The notes under the pieces: model-generated | Database searches by the model: none | The model's input: only the letters and a program-made list of their open reading frames with translations | What the model was told of the DNA's origin: nothing | DNA from: JBFHES01 sp041584015 | GTDB lineage: Bacteria > Bacteroidota > Bacteroidia > Bacteroidales > M50B96 | DNA length: 44,112 bases | Assembly: GCA_041584015.1 (NCBI GenBank) | Contig: JBFHES010000007.1 | Span: 1-44,112, forward strand | Direction: 5' to 3' | Position numbers and translations under genes: made by a program | Shown: piece after piece, positions 33,215 through 42,535 of the stretch | How the letters are laid out: each line of letters opens with the position of its first letter | How positions within the stretch are numbered: position 1 is the stretch's first letter

Positions 33215-33246
33215 AAAAAGATCCTTCGGTAACGAAGGATCTTTTT
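33215..33246. terminator. Bidirectional terminator
   Basis: A perfect 14-bp stem (33215-33228 with 33233-33246) with a GTAA loop, A-tract on the left and T-tract on the right. It separates the convergent genes at 32845-33189 and 33257-34237. Confidence 0.9.
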
Positions 33247-33256
33247 GCTTTTGGTA

Positions 33257-34237
33257 TTATTTCTTTGGTTTTGGGCGTCGTTCCAGATTTACAACCTCCG
33301 GAAATTGTTTTCCGTCTCTAACATAATCGTTCATCCATTTTTTAACGGCGGCATCTTTTTCTGTTTGATGCTCGCTTAATGTTTGCGTTCCTCCTTCGAA
33401 CATTAATAGTCTGAATGGATGCAGGTATCTGAATAATTGTTTACTTATTTCAAAGGCTTCAGTGGGGTGTACTTCCTTATCCGATGTACCATGAAGCAAC
33501 AGTATTGGCGTTGTCTTATTTAAGTCGTCGGCCCAATACACCAATGAGCGTTTCTTAATTGGCGATAATTTGTCAATGGCAAACTCCGAAATACATTTTG
33601 TAAGAACATCGTTCATGCCATCTTCGTGATGTTCTGCTGCGTAAAAGAATAAGTTGCCAATTCCTGATTGGCTAATTGCTGCATCGATTTTGTCAGTATG
33701 CTTTAGCGCAATAAATGTCATCATAGCACCTCTTGTTATACCGTACATTCCAATTCTGGTGGTGTCAGCTCTTTTTACATCACCAAGTAGAGGAATCAAG
33801 TTGAGCACATCGTTTACATCATCACCGCCATACTCATCTTTACCCTCTCCACCAGCATGTCCTCTGTATTGGCTGGCAATAACTACATAGCCCCATCGGG
33901 CCATTTTGTGTAATTCTTGCATGACAAACATTTCATTTAATAAACCATTGTCGGTATGCCCGTCTCGGTTATAAATAATACAAGGATATTTACCCGATTT
34001 TGCTGGGGTTACCATGTAGCCTTTAACCTGGTAGCCATTGCTCTCATATATGAGCTCGTGCATTTTTGCCATCGCAAAAGTGTCTTCGTAGTTAGCACCA
34101 TCAAACTCTTCATTCAATTCTTTTATAAGCTTGTTGGTAGCTTTAAATTCTCTTTTGTCAATTATTTTACCGTTTTGGCCTAATCCTGTTAAGATTATCG
34201 AAAGCAAAACTATTGCTGTAACAAATGTCTTTTTCAT
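33257..34237 (-). CDS. Exported S9-like alpha/beta hydrolase with Thr at the nucleophile position
   Basis: 326 residues with a signal peptide (MKKTFVTAIVLLSIILTGLGQN). The rest is a prolyl-oligopeptidase-like alpha/beta hydrolase: YVVIASQYRGHAGGEG (oxyanion region), GMYGITRGAMMTF at the nucleophile elbow, LLLHGTSDKEVHP with Asp253, and LSEHQTEKD with His290. The elbow should read G-x-S-x-G, but here residue 168 is Thr (codon ACA at 33734-33736). The Asp and His are kept. I chose the ATG at 34237; the longer frame from 34291 lacks a signal peptide at its front. It may be a peptidase or esterase with altered or lost activity. Confidence 0.85.
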   Translation of the reverse strand: MKKTFVTAIVLLSIILTGLGQNGKIIDKREFKATNKLIKELNEEFDGANYEDTFAMAKMHELIYESNGYQVKGYMVTPAKSGKYPCIIYNRDGHTDNGLLNEMFVMQELHKMARWGYVVIASQYRGHAGGEGKDEYGGDDVNDVLNLIPLLGDVKRADTTRIGMYGITRGAMMTFIALKHTDKIDAAISQSGIGNLFFYAAEHHEDGMNDVLTKCISEFAIDKLSPIKKRSLVYWADDLNKTTPILLLHGTSDKEVHPTEAFEISKQLFRYLHPFRLLMFEGGTQTLSEHQTEKDAAVKKWMNDYVRDGKQFPEVVNLERRPKPKK

Positions 34238-34328
34238 TTCTATGATATTGAAAGTTATGTTCAAAAATAATTTATATGTAGCTAAGAACAATAGCTAGAC
34301 TTAAAAAAAGAACAGATGGTTGTGTGTA

Positions 34329-34706
34329 TTATGACTTTTGAATTGCAAAGGAAATGTTGCGCGCTAGTGGCTCGCTGGTTATGGGCTTAGCCAAGTAGTT
34401 ATTTGGAGTTAAATTTTTATAGATTTTTAACAGTCGGCTTTCATCTTCACCAGATATAAAGATTACTCGGGTATTTATTTTTTTATTAATTATATCAGCT
34501 GCTTCAATCCCATTTAATGGACCATCAAGATTAATATCCATTAAAACTACATCAGGTTTTTTGCTTATTGACTCTTCAATTGCATCTTCACCAGAGCTAA
34601 CAACCCCAACGGATTTATGGCCTAGTTTCTTTACTTGAAGCTTGATAACCGAGGCTATTAGCCGGTCGTCTTCAACTATTAGAATATTTAGTCTTGGAAT
34701 GTTCAT
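34329..34706 (-). CDS. Stand-alone response-regulator receiver domain
   Basis: 125 residues, receiver domain only, with no output domain. The acidic pocket E12-D13-D14, phospho-acceptor Asp57 (VVLMDINLDG), Ser85 and Lys107 (LAKPI) are all present, so it can be expected to accept a phosphate. Single-domain regulators act by protein contact or as phosphate relays. No histidine kinase is in the window, so its partner is elsewhere. Divergent from coaX. Confidence 0.93.
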   Translation of the reverse strand: MNIPRLNILIVEDDRLIASVIKLQVKKLGHKSVGVVSSGEDAIEESISKKPDVVLMDINLDGPLNGIEAADIINKKINTRVIFISGEDESRLLKIYKNLTPNNYLAKPITSEPLARNISFAIQKS

Positions 34707-34855
34707 AATTGTTCTGACGATTTGTACGCAATTATCTTCTCTGGGTTTCCATAAAATTTATCTTAATAAATAATTTATGCAATTCTCTATTAGCGGAGGT
34801 GTTTCATCGCAATTATTAACTGATTTGATTAAAGTTGTTTAAAAAAGCGGCGAAC

Positions 34856-34888
34856 TTCGATAACATGTCCAAAGTCTCCTTATTTTTG
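34856..34888 (+). promoter_or_regulatory. coaX promoter, near-leaderless
   Basis: TTCG (34856-34859), 21 bases, then TATTTTTG (34881-34888), an exact TAnnTTTG. The coaX ATG starts only 5 bases after it, so the transcript probably has almost no leader. Confidence 0.55.
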
Positions 34889-34893
34889 CGACA

Positions 34894-35628
34894 ATGAATT
34901 TTATCATTGACATAGGAAACACCAAAACGAAAATCGCAGTTTTTAATAATGAAACTGAAGTTCATGTTGAGCAGCTTGCTGAATTAACACCAGAGTTTAT
35001 TGATGAACTGCTATTAAAGTTTCCATTGATAGACTCATGCATTGTTTCTCCGGTTGGCGATTTTAGGCAGTCTGTAAATGACTATTTGCACGAACAAATA
35101 GCTTATTGTGTAGTTTTTGATGCTAATACCAAACTTCCGGTTAAGGTTAAATATAACACACCTAAAACACTGGGCAAAGATCGCTTGGCCGGTGTTGTTG
35201 CAGCAAGCAATATTTATAAAGATTGCGACGTTCTGGTCATTGATTTAGGAACTGCAGTGACGTACGATATTATTAATAAAAGTGGCGAGTATCTTGGAGG
35301 TAATATTTCTCCAGGCGTTAATACCCGTTTTAAAGCGCTTAATCATTACACGGATAAGCTTCCGCTCGTAAGGCCCAGCAGAGACTTTGTTGATATGGGA
35401 CAATCAACAGATCAGGCAATTTTATCTGGTGTGATGAATGGAGTGCAATATGAGATTGAAGGATATATGAATAAAATGAGCCAGAAATTCTCAAAATTAA
35501 AGACAGTTTTAACTGGTGGAGACAGCAGCTACTTTGTCGGGAATTTAAAATCCCCCATATTTGTACACGAAAATTTAATTCTCGTTGGTTTAAATATCAT
35601 TTTACAAAACAGTAAATTACAGAAATAA
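34894..35628 (+). CDS. coaX: Type III pantothenate kinase
   Basis: CoaX phosphorylates pantothenate, the first step of coenzyme A synthesis. It has the ASKHA phosphate-1 motif FIIDIGNTKTK (Asp6), GKDRLAG (94-100, catalytic Asp96) and DLGTAVTYDII (117-127). 244 residues is usual for the type III enzyme. It heads a closely packed series: the following gene starts 4 bases after its stop. Confidence 0.95.
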   Translation: MNFIIDIGNTKTKIAVFNNETEVHVEQLAELTPEFIDELLLKFPLIDSCIVSPVGDFRQSVNDYLHEQIAYCVVFDANTKLPVKVKYNTPKTLGKDRLAGVVAASNIYKDCDVLVIDLGTAVTYDIINKSGEYLGGNISPGVNTRFKALNHYTDKLPLVRPSRDFVDMGQSTDQAILSGVMNGVQYEIEGYMNKMSQKFSKLKTVLTGGDSSYFVGNLKSPIFVHENLILVGLNIILQNSKLQK

Positions 35629-35632
35629 TCGA

Positions 35633-36922
35633 ATGAATATTATTAAAAGGGCACTACTAATAGCAACTATTATCTTGTTTTCCATAGCTGATAATTTTGC
35701 TCAGAATAATACAAGCTCTCCATATTCCAGATACGGACTAGGAGATCTTTCATCAAATACCTTCGGTCAGTTTCAGGCTTTGGGTGGCAGCTATATAGGT
35801 TTACGTTCTCCATCACATTTGAATTTTAATAACTGTGCATCGTTTACTAATTTCGATACGCTTTCGTTTAATTTCGAATTTGGTATGCACGGAAGTTACA
35901 TAGAGCGAAGCTCAGCGAATATGACACAATCAAAAACTGGCGGCAATGTTAGTTATTTAGCTGCGGGGTTTCCTATTAAAGAATGGTGGGCGGCCGGTTT
36001 TGCATTATTACCATTTAGTAATGTTGGTTACGATATTCAAACTTCTTCTTCTTTTACCGATTCCTATGGCGAATCTCAGTTGTTTGAAACTTATTATAGT
36101 GGATCTGGTGGTTTGAGTCAGGTGCTTATTAGCAACGGATTCAAAATTAAGGATGTTGTTTCGCTTGGCATAAATGCTAAATATCTTTTCGGAACAATTG
36201 ACCATACCAGAGTTATAAATTATGTTGAAGATGATGGTACAAGCGACAGTGAATACTTCTCGACAAAATACAGTGATAAGATTATTGTAAGCGACTTTGT
36301 TTATGATCTTGGTTTGCAGATACATCCTAAACTTTCTGATAAGTATGAGCTCACATTGGGTGCTGTTTTAGCCACCACTAGCAAAGTGAAGGCTTTTTCT
36401 AATACATATATTGAAAAGCAAAACTTATACGGTTTATTAGATACGGCTGTTAATATCGACAATGAAAAAGGAAACATTGAATTACCTTCAAGATTTGGTG
36501 TCGGTTTTAGCTTTAAGAATGATAATTGGCTAATCGCAGGTGATTTTGAAACACAAAATTGGTCGAATGCGATAATACTTGGACAGCAGGATTCGTTGGC
36601 AAATACGAATCGTTTCTCACTGGGAGCAGAATACATTCCCAATCCACGAAACATTACAAGCTTTCTTGCCAGAACACGTTACAGACTTGGTGGTCATTAT
36701 TCTACCACCTATATTAATTTGAATGGAGAGCAGGTTAAAGATTTTGGCATAAGTTTTGGGCTAGGATTACCGCTGAAACGAACCAAATCTGTTATAAATG
36801 TTAGTTTTGAGCTTGGAAAAAGGGGCACAACATCTTTCAATTTAATAGAAGAAAATTATGCATTAATCGGTTTAAGCTTATCTTTGCACGATATTTGGTT
36901 TGTCCAGCGAAAGTTTGACTAA
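35633..36922 (+). CDS. Putative outer-membrane beta-barrel protein
   Basis: 429 residues with a signal peptide (MNIIKRALLIATIILFSIADNFAQ). The mature part starts with SSPYSRYGLGDL and alternates aromatic and polar residues in strands down to the C-terminus, which ends with W-F-V-Q-R-K-F-D. This fits an outer-membrane barrel, possibly FadL/OMPP1-like. SPYSRYGLGDL at the mature start recurs in a common Bacteroidota outer-membrane family of unknown cargo. The gene sits between coaX and a TPR protein; that order is common in Bacteroidales. Confidence 0.75.
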   Translation: MNIIKRALLIATIILFSIADNFAQNNTSSPYSRYGLGDLSSNTFGQFQALGGSYIGLRSPSHLNFNNCASFTNFDTLSFNFEFGMHGSYIERSSANMTQSKTGGNVSYLAAGFPIKEWWAAGFALLPFSNVGYDIQTSSSFTDSYGESQLFETYYSGSGGLSQVLISNGFKIKDVVSLGINAKYLFGTIDHTRVINYVEDDGTSDSEYFSTKYSDKIIVSDFVYDLGLQIHPKLSDKYELTLGAVLATTSKVKAFSNTYIEKQNLYGLLDTAVNIDNEKGNIELPSRFGVGFSFKNDNWLIAGDFETQNWSNAIILGQQDSLANTNRFSLGAEYIPNPRNITSFLARTRYRLGGHYSTTYINLNGEQVKDFGISFGLGLPLKRTKSVINVSFELGKRGTTSFNLIEENYALIGLSLSLHDIWFVQRKFD

Positions 36923-36939
36923 ATAAAGAGTGAAGAATT

Positions 36940-38283
36940 ATGAAATTAAGAAGATTAGCAAATTTAAGTGTATTTATCCTTGGGCTTATAATAATGGCTC
37001 CGGGACTTGTTGCTCAAACAGCAGATAAATACGGCGAAAATCCGGATCTGTGTAAAAGGAATCTCTCCTTGTACAAAGAATCATTGAATGTTAAGGATTA
37101 TGCAGGAGCAATGGGCCCATGGAGATGGTGCATTGATAATTGTCCGCAGGCCACAAAAAATATATACATTGATGGTGTTAAGATTATGACTTACAACATC
37201 CAGAAGAATAAAGATGAGGCTATTAAGGATTTATACCTCGATACTTTAATGATGGTTTACGAACAACGCATTCAGTACTTTGCTAAAGAGGCTTTTGTTA
37301 AAGGTAGAATGGGAGTTGACCTGTTGAAATTTAAACCTTCAGAAGTAGAGAAAGCTTACGGTCTTTTAAAGTATTCCCTTACAAACTCTGGTAAAAAGGT
37401 TGAGGACGCTGTTGCGATAACTTACATGCAATCATGTGTGTACTTATTTAAAAGTGGTGTTATTGGTGCTTCTGATGTACTCGAAGACTTTGCTGCAATT
37501 ATGGAAGCTTTGGACGGAAGGTATCAATATTATGTTAGCAAGGGTAATGATAAAAAGTCAGAAAAGACGCAAACTGCTATACAATCCGTTGAGAATCATT
37601 TTATGGACTCGGGAGCAGCCGGCTGTGCCGAGTTGGTAAGTTATTTTACTCCAAAATTTAACGAGGCACCTGGTGATATAGAATTGCTAAAGAAGATCAC
37701 TAAGCTTTTAAGAAAATCTGATTGTACCGACGAAAATTTATTCTTTGATGCTGCAAAGCAACTGTATAAATTAGAGCCTTCTTCAGAAGCCGCCTACAAT
37801 ATTGCTAAACTTGCTCTTAAAAGAAATGACTTTCAAGAATCATCTAAATATTATCTTGAGGCTATTGAAAAGGAAGAAGTAGGAATTGTAAAGGCGAATT
37901 ATTACTATGAGTTAGGATTGATAACCTATAGCCAGCTTGGGAATTCTGAACTTGCAAGACAATATGCATACAGTGCGTTAAAGGCTGACCCTGCAAGCGG
38001 TAAACCATATATGTTAATTGGTAATATTTATGCTTCTTCTGCAAAGAATTGTGGCGAAGATGAATTCCAGCAACGTGCCGTATACTGGGCTGCAATTGAC
38101 AAGTATAAAAAAGCAAAAGCTGTTGATAGCTCTTTAAAAGATGATGCAGATAAGGCAATTAATATTTGGAAAGAGCACTTACCTGGAAAAGAGAATGGGT
38201 TCTTTTATGGTGTGAGCGAAGGTAATACTTATAAAGTAGGTTGTTGGATTAATGAAACTACGACAGCACGTTATTATAAATGA
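36940..38283 (+). CDS. Exported TPR-repeat protein
   Basis: 447 residues with a signal peptide (MKLRRLANLSVFILGLIIMAPGLVAQ) and a helical body. TPR-like helix pairs are clearest between residues ~280 and 400, including AYNIAKLALKRNDFQESSKYYLEAI, YYELGLITYSQLGNSELARQYAYSAL and AIDKYKKAKAVD. Such proteins act as scaffolds in the periplasm. The following lptC-like gene overlaps it by 4 bases, and an outer-membrane protein precedes it, which suggests a link to outer-membrane assembly. Its specific partner is unknown. Confidence 0.82.
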   Translation: MKLRRLANLSVFILGLIIMAPGLVAQTADKYGENPDLCKRNLSLYKESLNVKDYAGAMGPWRWCIDNCPQATKNIYIDGVKIMTYNIQKNKDEAIKDLYLDTLMMVYEQRIQYFAKEAFVKGRMGVDLLKFKPSEVEKAYGLLKYSLTNSGKKVEDAVAITYMQSCVYLFKSGVIGASDVLEDFAAIMEALDGRYQYYVSKGNDKKSEKTQTAIQSVENHFMDSGAAGCAELVSYFTPKFNEAPGDIELLKKITKLLRKSDCTDENLFFDAAKQLYKLEPSSEAAYNIAKLALKRNDFQESSKYYLEAIEKEEVGIVKANYYYELGLITYSQLGNSELARQYAYSALKADPASGKPYMLIGNIYASSAKNCGEDEFQQRAVYWAAIDKYKKAKAVDSSLKDDADKAINIWKEHLPGKENGFFYGVSEGNTYKVGCWINETTTARYYK

Positions 38284-38852
38284 TAACAACAGTTAAAAAC
38301 ATTAGATATAAAAGTAGTATTGCAGTCATGATTTTTATCGTGACTGCAATGTTTTTTTCTTGCAAGAGTGACATCAAGCAGATTAATTCTCTTGCCGATA
38401 TCAAGAACTTTCCAAATCAAAGTGCAAAGAATATTGAAATTCTATACAGCGATTCGGCCAAGGTAAAGATGAAGATCTTTGCTCCGGTACTTAATCGTTT
38501 CATGAATGAGGATGAACCATATATAGAATTTCCAGAAGGTATTAAGGTGCTTTTCTATACAGTCAATCAGGAAATAGAATCAAGTCTTAAATCTAACTAT
38601 GCCATCTTTTACGAAGTGCCCGATATTTGGGAAGCAGAGGAAGATGTGGTAGTTGTGAATAAAGATGGAGATATTATTAATACAGAATTGTTAATTTGGG
38701 AGCGGAAAAAAGAATTGATTCATTCCGATAAATTTGTAAAAATTACAACAAAGGATGAGATATTATATGGCGAAGGATTTGAAGCTGATCAAAACTTTAC
38801 CAATTATACAATTCATAAACCAACCGGGGTGCTTAATTTAAACAACGAGTAG
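38280..38852 (+). CDS. lptC: LptC-like LPS transport protein, predicted lipoprotein
   Basis: 190 residues. After a hydrophobic segment (about 14-27) comes FFSC with Cys28, a probable lipobox, so it may be lipid-anchored where enterobacterial LptC is held by a transmembrane helix. The beta-rich body (YSDSAKVKMKIFAPVLNRF, PYIEFPEGIKVLFY, DGDIINTELLIWERKKELIHSDKFVKI) is the LptC/OstA-like jelly-roll pattern. LptC passes lipopolysaccharide from LptBFG to LptA. The ATG overlaps the TPR gene stop. The call rests on the strand pattern and gene context. Confidence 0.8.
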   Translation: MITTVKNIRYKSSIAVMIFIVTAMFFSCKSDIKQINSLADIKNFPNQSAKNIEILYSDSAKVKMKIFAPVLNRFMNEDEPYIEFPEGIKVLFYTVNQEIESSLKSNYAIFYEVPDIWEAEEDVVVVNKDGDIINTELLIWERKKELIHSDKFVKITTKDEILYGEGFEADQNFTNYTIHKPTGVLNLNNE

Positions 38853-38861
38853 TTTTAACTA

Positions 38862-40118
38862 ATGGAAATAGTTGTCATTTTGGTAACAGTTATATTTTCT
38901 GCATTCTTCTCAGGAATGGAAATTGCTTTTGTTACCTCCAACAAACTACGTATCGAGGTAGACCGTAAAAAAGGCAACTTCCCATCTACCATTATCAATA
39001 TTTTTACTAGAAACCCAGTACAGTACATTGCCACAATGTTGGTTGGGAATAATATTGCCCTTGTGGTTTATGGTATTTTTATGGCCATACTTCTTGAACC
39101 GAGTATCGAAAGTATAGGTATTTATTCGGAAGGTTGGATATTGGTTATTCAAACAATTATTTCAACGGCATTGATCCTGATTACCGCAGAATTTATCCCC
39201 AAAACATTATTTCGGATCAATCCCAATTTTGTTTTAAGCATTTTTGCAATCCCGGTGCTGGTCTTCTATATTCTGTTATATCCAATTGCAAAGTTCTCCA
39301 TTTGGCTCTCAAATAATTTCCTTAGAGGGGTGCTAAATGTCAACTTGCATAGGCAACGGCCTGCAGTTGTTTTCGGTAAGGTCGATTTGGATAATTTGGT
39401 AAATGAAGTACAGGATGACAATAAAAAGGAACAAGCAGTAGACAAGGAGATTCAGATTTTTCAGAATGCATTGGAGTTCTCTGATGTAAAATTACGGGAT
39501 TGTATGATACCAAGAACGGAAATTGTTGCCTTGGATATTAATGATACCATTGAGCATCTGAAAGAAAAGTTTATTGAGGTTGGACTGTCCCGGATTCTTA
39601 TCTATAAAGATACCATTGATCACATAATTGGATACATAAATAGTTCCGAGCTTTTTAAAAATCCGAAGACCATAAAATCAAAATTAGCACAGCTCCCAAT
39701 TGTTCCTGAATCTATGGCGGCCAACAAAATGCTCGAGGTATTTATGAAGGAATCTAAAAACATTGCTGTAGTGGTAGATGAGTTTGGCGGCACTTCAGGA
39801 ATGGTAACCATCGAGGACATTATCGAGGAGATTTTTGGTGAAATTGAAGACGAGCATGATGTTATTCAGTTATCAGAAAAACAAATAAGTGAAGATGAAT
39901 TTGTGTTCTCCGGTCGGCTTGAGATAAACTATATAAACGAGAAATATAAAATCAATATTCCGGAGAGTGAAGATTACAATACTGTGGCCGGATATATTTT
40001 CTCAAATTATCAAAGTATTCCCAATCAAAATCAAATTGTAAAGTTCGATTCTTTTGTCATTAAAATTTTGAAAGTAAGCCAAACAAGAATCGAACTTGTG
40101 AATATTAAACAATTATAA
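38862..40118 (+). CDS. CNNM/CorC-HlyC-type membrane protein
   Basis: 418 residues: a DUF21 membrane domain (about 1-165, four hydrophobic segments, opening SAFFSGMEIAFVTSNKLRIE), then two CBS domains (about 205-330, with MIPRTEIVALDIND and VVVDEFGGTSGMVTIEDIIEEIFGEIEDEHD), and a C-terminal CorC_HlyC domain (about 350-418). This architecture is that of CNNM-type magnesium/cobalt exporters and of the gliding-associated GldE. No gldD is adjacent, so a gliding role is not supported. It starts 9 bases after lptC ends. Confidence 0.92.
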   Translation: MEIVVILVTVIFSAFFSGMEIAFVTSNKLRIEVDRKKGNFPSTIINIFTRNPVQYIATMLVGNNIALVVYGIFMAILLEPSIESIGIYSEGWILVIQTIISTALILITAEFIPKTLFRINPNFVLSIFAIPVLVFYILLYPIAKFSIWLSNNFLRGVLNVNLHRQRPAVVFGKVDLDNLVNEVQDDNKKEQAVDKEIQIFQNALEFSDVKLRDCMIPRTEIVALDINDTIEHLKEKFIEVGLSRILIYKDTIDHIIGYINSSELFKNPKTIKSKLAQLPIVPESMAANKMLEVFMKESKNIAVVVDEFGGTSGMVTIEDIIEEIFGEIEDEHDVIQLSEKQISEDEFVFSGRLEINYINEKYKINIPESEDYNTVAGYIFSNYQSIPNQNQIVKFDSFVIKILKVSQTRIELVNIKQL

Positions 40119-40301
40119 GTAACGTTATTTTGTGCAGAGATTTACAATGTCTTGTAAATGCCAATATTTCAGAAATATAAGCCGTTTTACAGTTTGTTAA
40201 AAAACCTTGTACATAGCTGATAATTAGTGATTGTAGTATCCATAATTTTTATATATTCGTGGCTTGAAAATTTTTACTTTATAAATAATAGCAATTTATT
40301 C

Positions 40302-42389
40302 ATGGCAACATTAGAAAAGATTAGAAGCAAGGCTGGATTATTGGTAGTAGTTATTGGTGTAGCGTTGATGGCATTTGTTTTAGGAGATATCTTAACAGGC
40401 AACAAAACGATGTTCTCTGGATCATCTTTCGATATAGCAGATGTTGATGGAACTCCACTTTCCGTTCAATCATATCAAGAGCGACTAGACGAGGTTTTTA
40501 GGGTATACGAAATGAACCGCGGTAAAATAGACGAGCAAACTTCTGAAAGTCTAAGAGAGCAAACCTGGAATGATTTTATTCAGGAAGCTGTAATGGTACA
40601 AGAGTACGAAGCGCTTGGAATGGAAATTTCTGACGCGGAATTACAAGATATGGTTCAAGGAGATAACATTCACCCGATCATTGCTCAGGTTTTTGGAGAT
40701 CCTAACACAGGTGAAGTTAATAGAGATGGTATTCGCGGTTTTGTAGCTGGACTAGACGGACAGTACAAGGATCAGAAGCCATTCTGGTTATACATTGAGA
40801 AAGAAGTAATTTCTAAAAAGAAATTATCAAAGTTCAACAATCTGGTAAACAAAGCAGTTTACGTAACAAAGAATCAGGCAGAAATGGTGATGAATGAAAA
40901 ATCACCTGAAGTAAACTTTAGCTTCTTAGTTAAGAAATATGCTGATGTAGCTGATAGTACTGTAAGCGTGAGCGATTCAGAATTGCAAAGCTATTATAAT
41001 GAGCATAAGCACGAATACAAGCAGGAAGCTGAAAGAGACCTGGATTATGTTGCTTTTGATGTTGTTGCTTCGCAGGAAGACAACCTTGATGCACAGAAGT
41101 GGATTAATGATATGGCTGCTGATTTTATAGCAACTGATAAAGATGCTCAGTTTGTAAGCATGAATAGCGATGCTCCTTTAGATGAGAAATTCTACAAAGC
41201 TGGAGAATTACCAACAAGATTAGATACAGTAATGTTTGCGCAGGAAGTTGGTTACGTTTACGGACCATACTTTGAAAATCAAACTTATAAGCTTTCTAAA
41301 CTTTCTGAAGTAATGGATCTTCCTGATTCTGTTTTAGCAAGTCATATACTTATTAAGTACGACCAGAATGATCGTGATGGTTATGTAGCTGCTCGTGCAA
41401 AATTAGACAGCCTTAAATTATTGGTTGAAGAAGGTACAGCAAAATTCGACGAATTAGCGAAAGTACATTCAGTTGACGGATCTGCACCAAGCGGTGGCGA
41501 TTTAGGTTGGTTTAAAGAAGGCCAAATGGTGAAGCCTTTTAATGATGCTTGTTTCTTTGGGCAAGAAGGCGATTTAACGATTGTAGACTCACAGTTTGGA
41601 AGTCACCTTATTTGGGTTAACAAACATGGAGAAAAAGTTCAGAAAGTTAGAGTTGCAACCGTTGAGCGTTTAGTTCAGCCTAGCGATGCTACCTATCAGA
41701 AATTCTATTCACAAGCAAATGAGTTTGCTGGTAAAAACACAACAGCCGATCTTTTTATAACTGCTGCTGAAGCAAAAGGAAAAAGAAAAGTTACAGTAAC
41801 TGAAAATCAACGTCAAATTCCAGGAATGGAGTCACCTCGTTCTTTGGTGCGTTGGGCGTATGAAGCTAATGTTGGTGATGTTTCTCAGGTATTCGAGTTT
41901 GGAAATCGTTACATCATTGCTACTGTTTCTGATGTTCGTGAAAAAGGTATTGCAACTCTTGAGCAAAGAAAAGCTATTGTTGAGGCTGCTGTTGTTAAAG
42001 AGAAAAAAGGTGACAAGTTGGTTGCTGAGGTGAACGAATTATTAGCCGCTGGAAAATCATTAAAAGATGCTGCTGCTGCTATTGGTGGTACACTTGAAAC
42101 TGCTGAGGCAATTAATTTTGCAGCTTTCCAGTTACCAGGATTCGGTATCGAGCATAAAGTAATTGCAGAAGCTGTTGCCTTAAACGAAGGTGATGTTTCT
42201 AAAGCAATTGCCGGGCAGAATGGTGTATACGTTCTTCAGGTAACTAGCAAAAAAGAAATTCCAGCCGGTGATGTGCTTACAGAAAAAACAAGACTTGAAA
42301 GCGGTGTTAAAAATCGTGTAGAAAGAGAAGTTTATCCTGCACTTAAAGAACTTGCTAACGTTGAAGATATGCGTTCAAAATTTGAATAA
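40302..42389 (+). CDS. ppiD: PpiD/SurA-like periplasmic peptidyl-prolyl isomerase
   Basis: 695 residues from the ATG at 40302 (MATLEKIRSKAGLL). A longer frame from 40227 would put the membrane anchor out of place. One transmembrane segment (about 12-32) anchors it, followed by a SurA_N-type domain and a parvulin PPIase domain at about 340-443 (ASHILIKYD ... GGDLGWFKEGQMVKPFNDACF ... SQFGSHLIWV). A second, degenerate parvulin-like part follows. PpiD helps outer-membrane and periplasmic proteins fold as they leave the Sec channel. A 183-base gap precedes it, so it probably has its own promoter. Confidence 0.93.
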   Translation: MATLEKIRSKAGLLVVVIGVALMAFVLGDILTGNKTMFSGSSFDIADVDGTPLSVQSYQERLDEVFRVYEMNRGKIDEQTSESLREQTWNDFIQEAVMVQEYEALGMEISDAELQDMVQGDNIHPIIAQVFGDPNTGEVNRDGIRGFVAGLDGQYKDQKPFWLYIEKEVISKKKLSKFNNLVNKAVYVTKNQAEMVMNEKSPEVNFSFLVKKYADVADSTVSVSDSELQSYYNEHKHEYKQEAERDLDYVAFDVVASQEDNLDAQKWINDMAADFIATDKDAQFVSMNSDAPLDEKFYKAGELPTRLDTVMFAQEVGYVYGPYFENQTYKLSKLSEVMDLPDSVLASHILIKYDQNDRDGYVAARAKLDSLKLLVEEGTAKFDELAKVHSVDGSAPSGGDLGWFKEGQMVKPFNDACFFGQEGDLTIVDSQFGSHLIWVNKHGEKVQKVRVATVERLVQPSDATYQKFYSQANEFAGKNTTADLFITAAEAKGKRKVTVTENQRQIPGMESPRSLVRWAYEANVGDVSQVFEFGNRYIIATVSDVREKGIATLEQRKAIVEAAVVKEKKGDKLVAEVNELLAAGKSLKDAAAAIGGTLETAEAINFAAFQLPGFGIEHKVIAEAVALNEGDVSKAIAGQNGVYVLQVTSKKEIPAGDVLTEKTRLESGVKNRVEREVYPALKELANVEDMRSKFE

Positions 42390-42409
42390 CAATCAATAAC
42401 ATAAAGATG

Positions 42410-42436
42410 AAAAGGAGCCTTTGGGCTCCTTTTTTT
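42410..42436 (+). terminator. Intrinsic terminator after ppiD
   Basis: A 10-bp stem (AAAAGGAGCC / GGCTCCTTTT) with a TTTG loop and a T run, 21 bases after the ppiD stop. Confidence 0.9.
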
Positions 42437-42535
42437 GTTTGTATTAAAAGATAGGCTACTTGAAATTTGTCTGGATCTTGAACCAAACACACTCAAACAT
42501 TTTTCATAATTTAGCAGCAAACTAAAATTAAAACA

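Noticed and set aside
34238..34291. Longer N-terminus for the S9-like hydrolase
   Set aside because: The signal peptide begins at the ATG at 34237; the upstream extension would bury it.
38862..40118. Gliding-motility GldE assignment
   Set aside because: The domain order fits, but the family is broad and no gld genes are adjacent, so only the CNNM/CorC-type name is supported.
40227..40301. Longer ppiD N-terminus
   Set aside because: It would add a second hydrophobic stretch before MATLEKIRSKAGLL, which is the typical start of this family; the added codons lie in the promoter gap.
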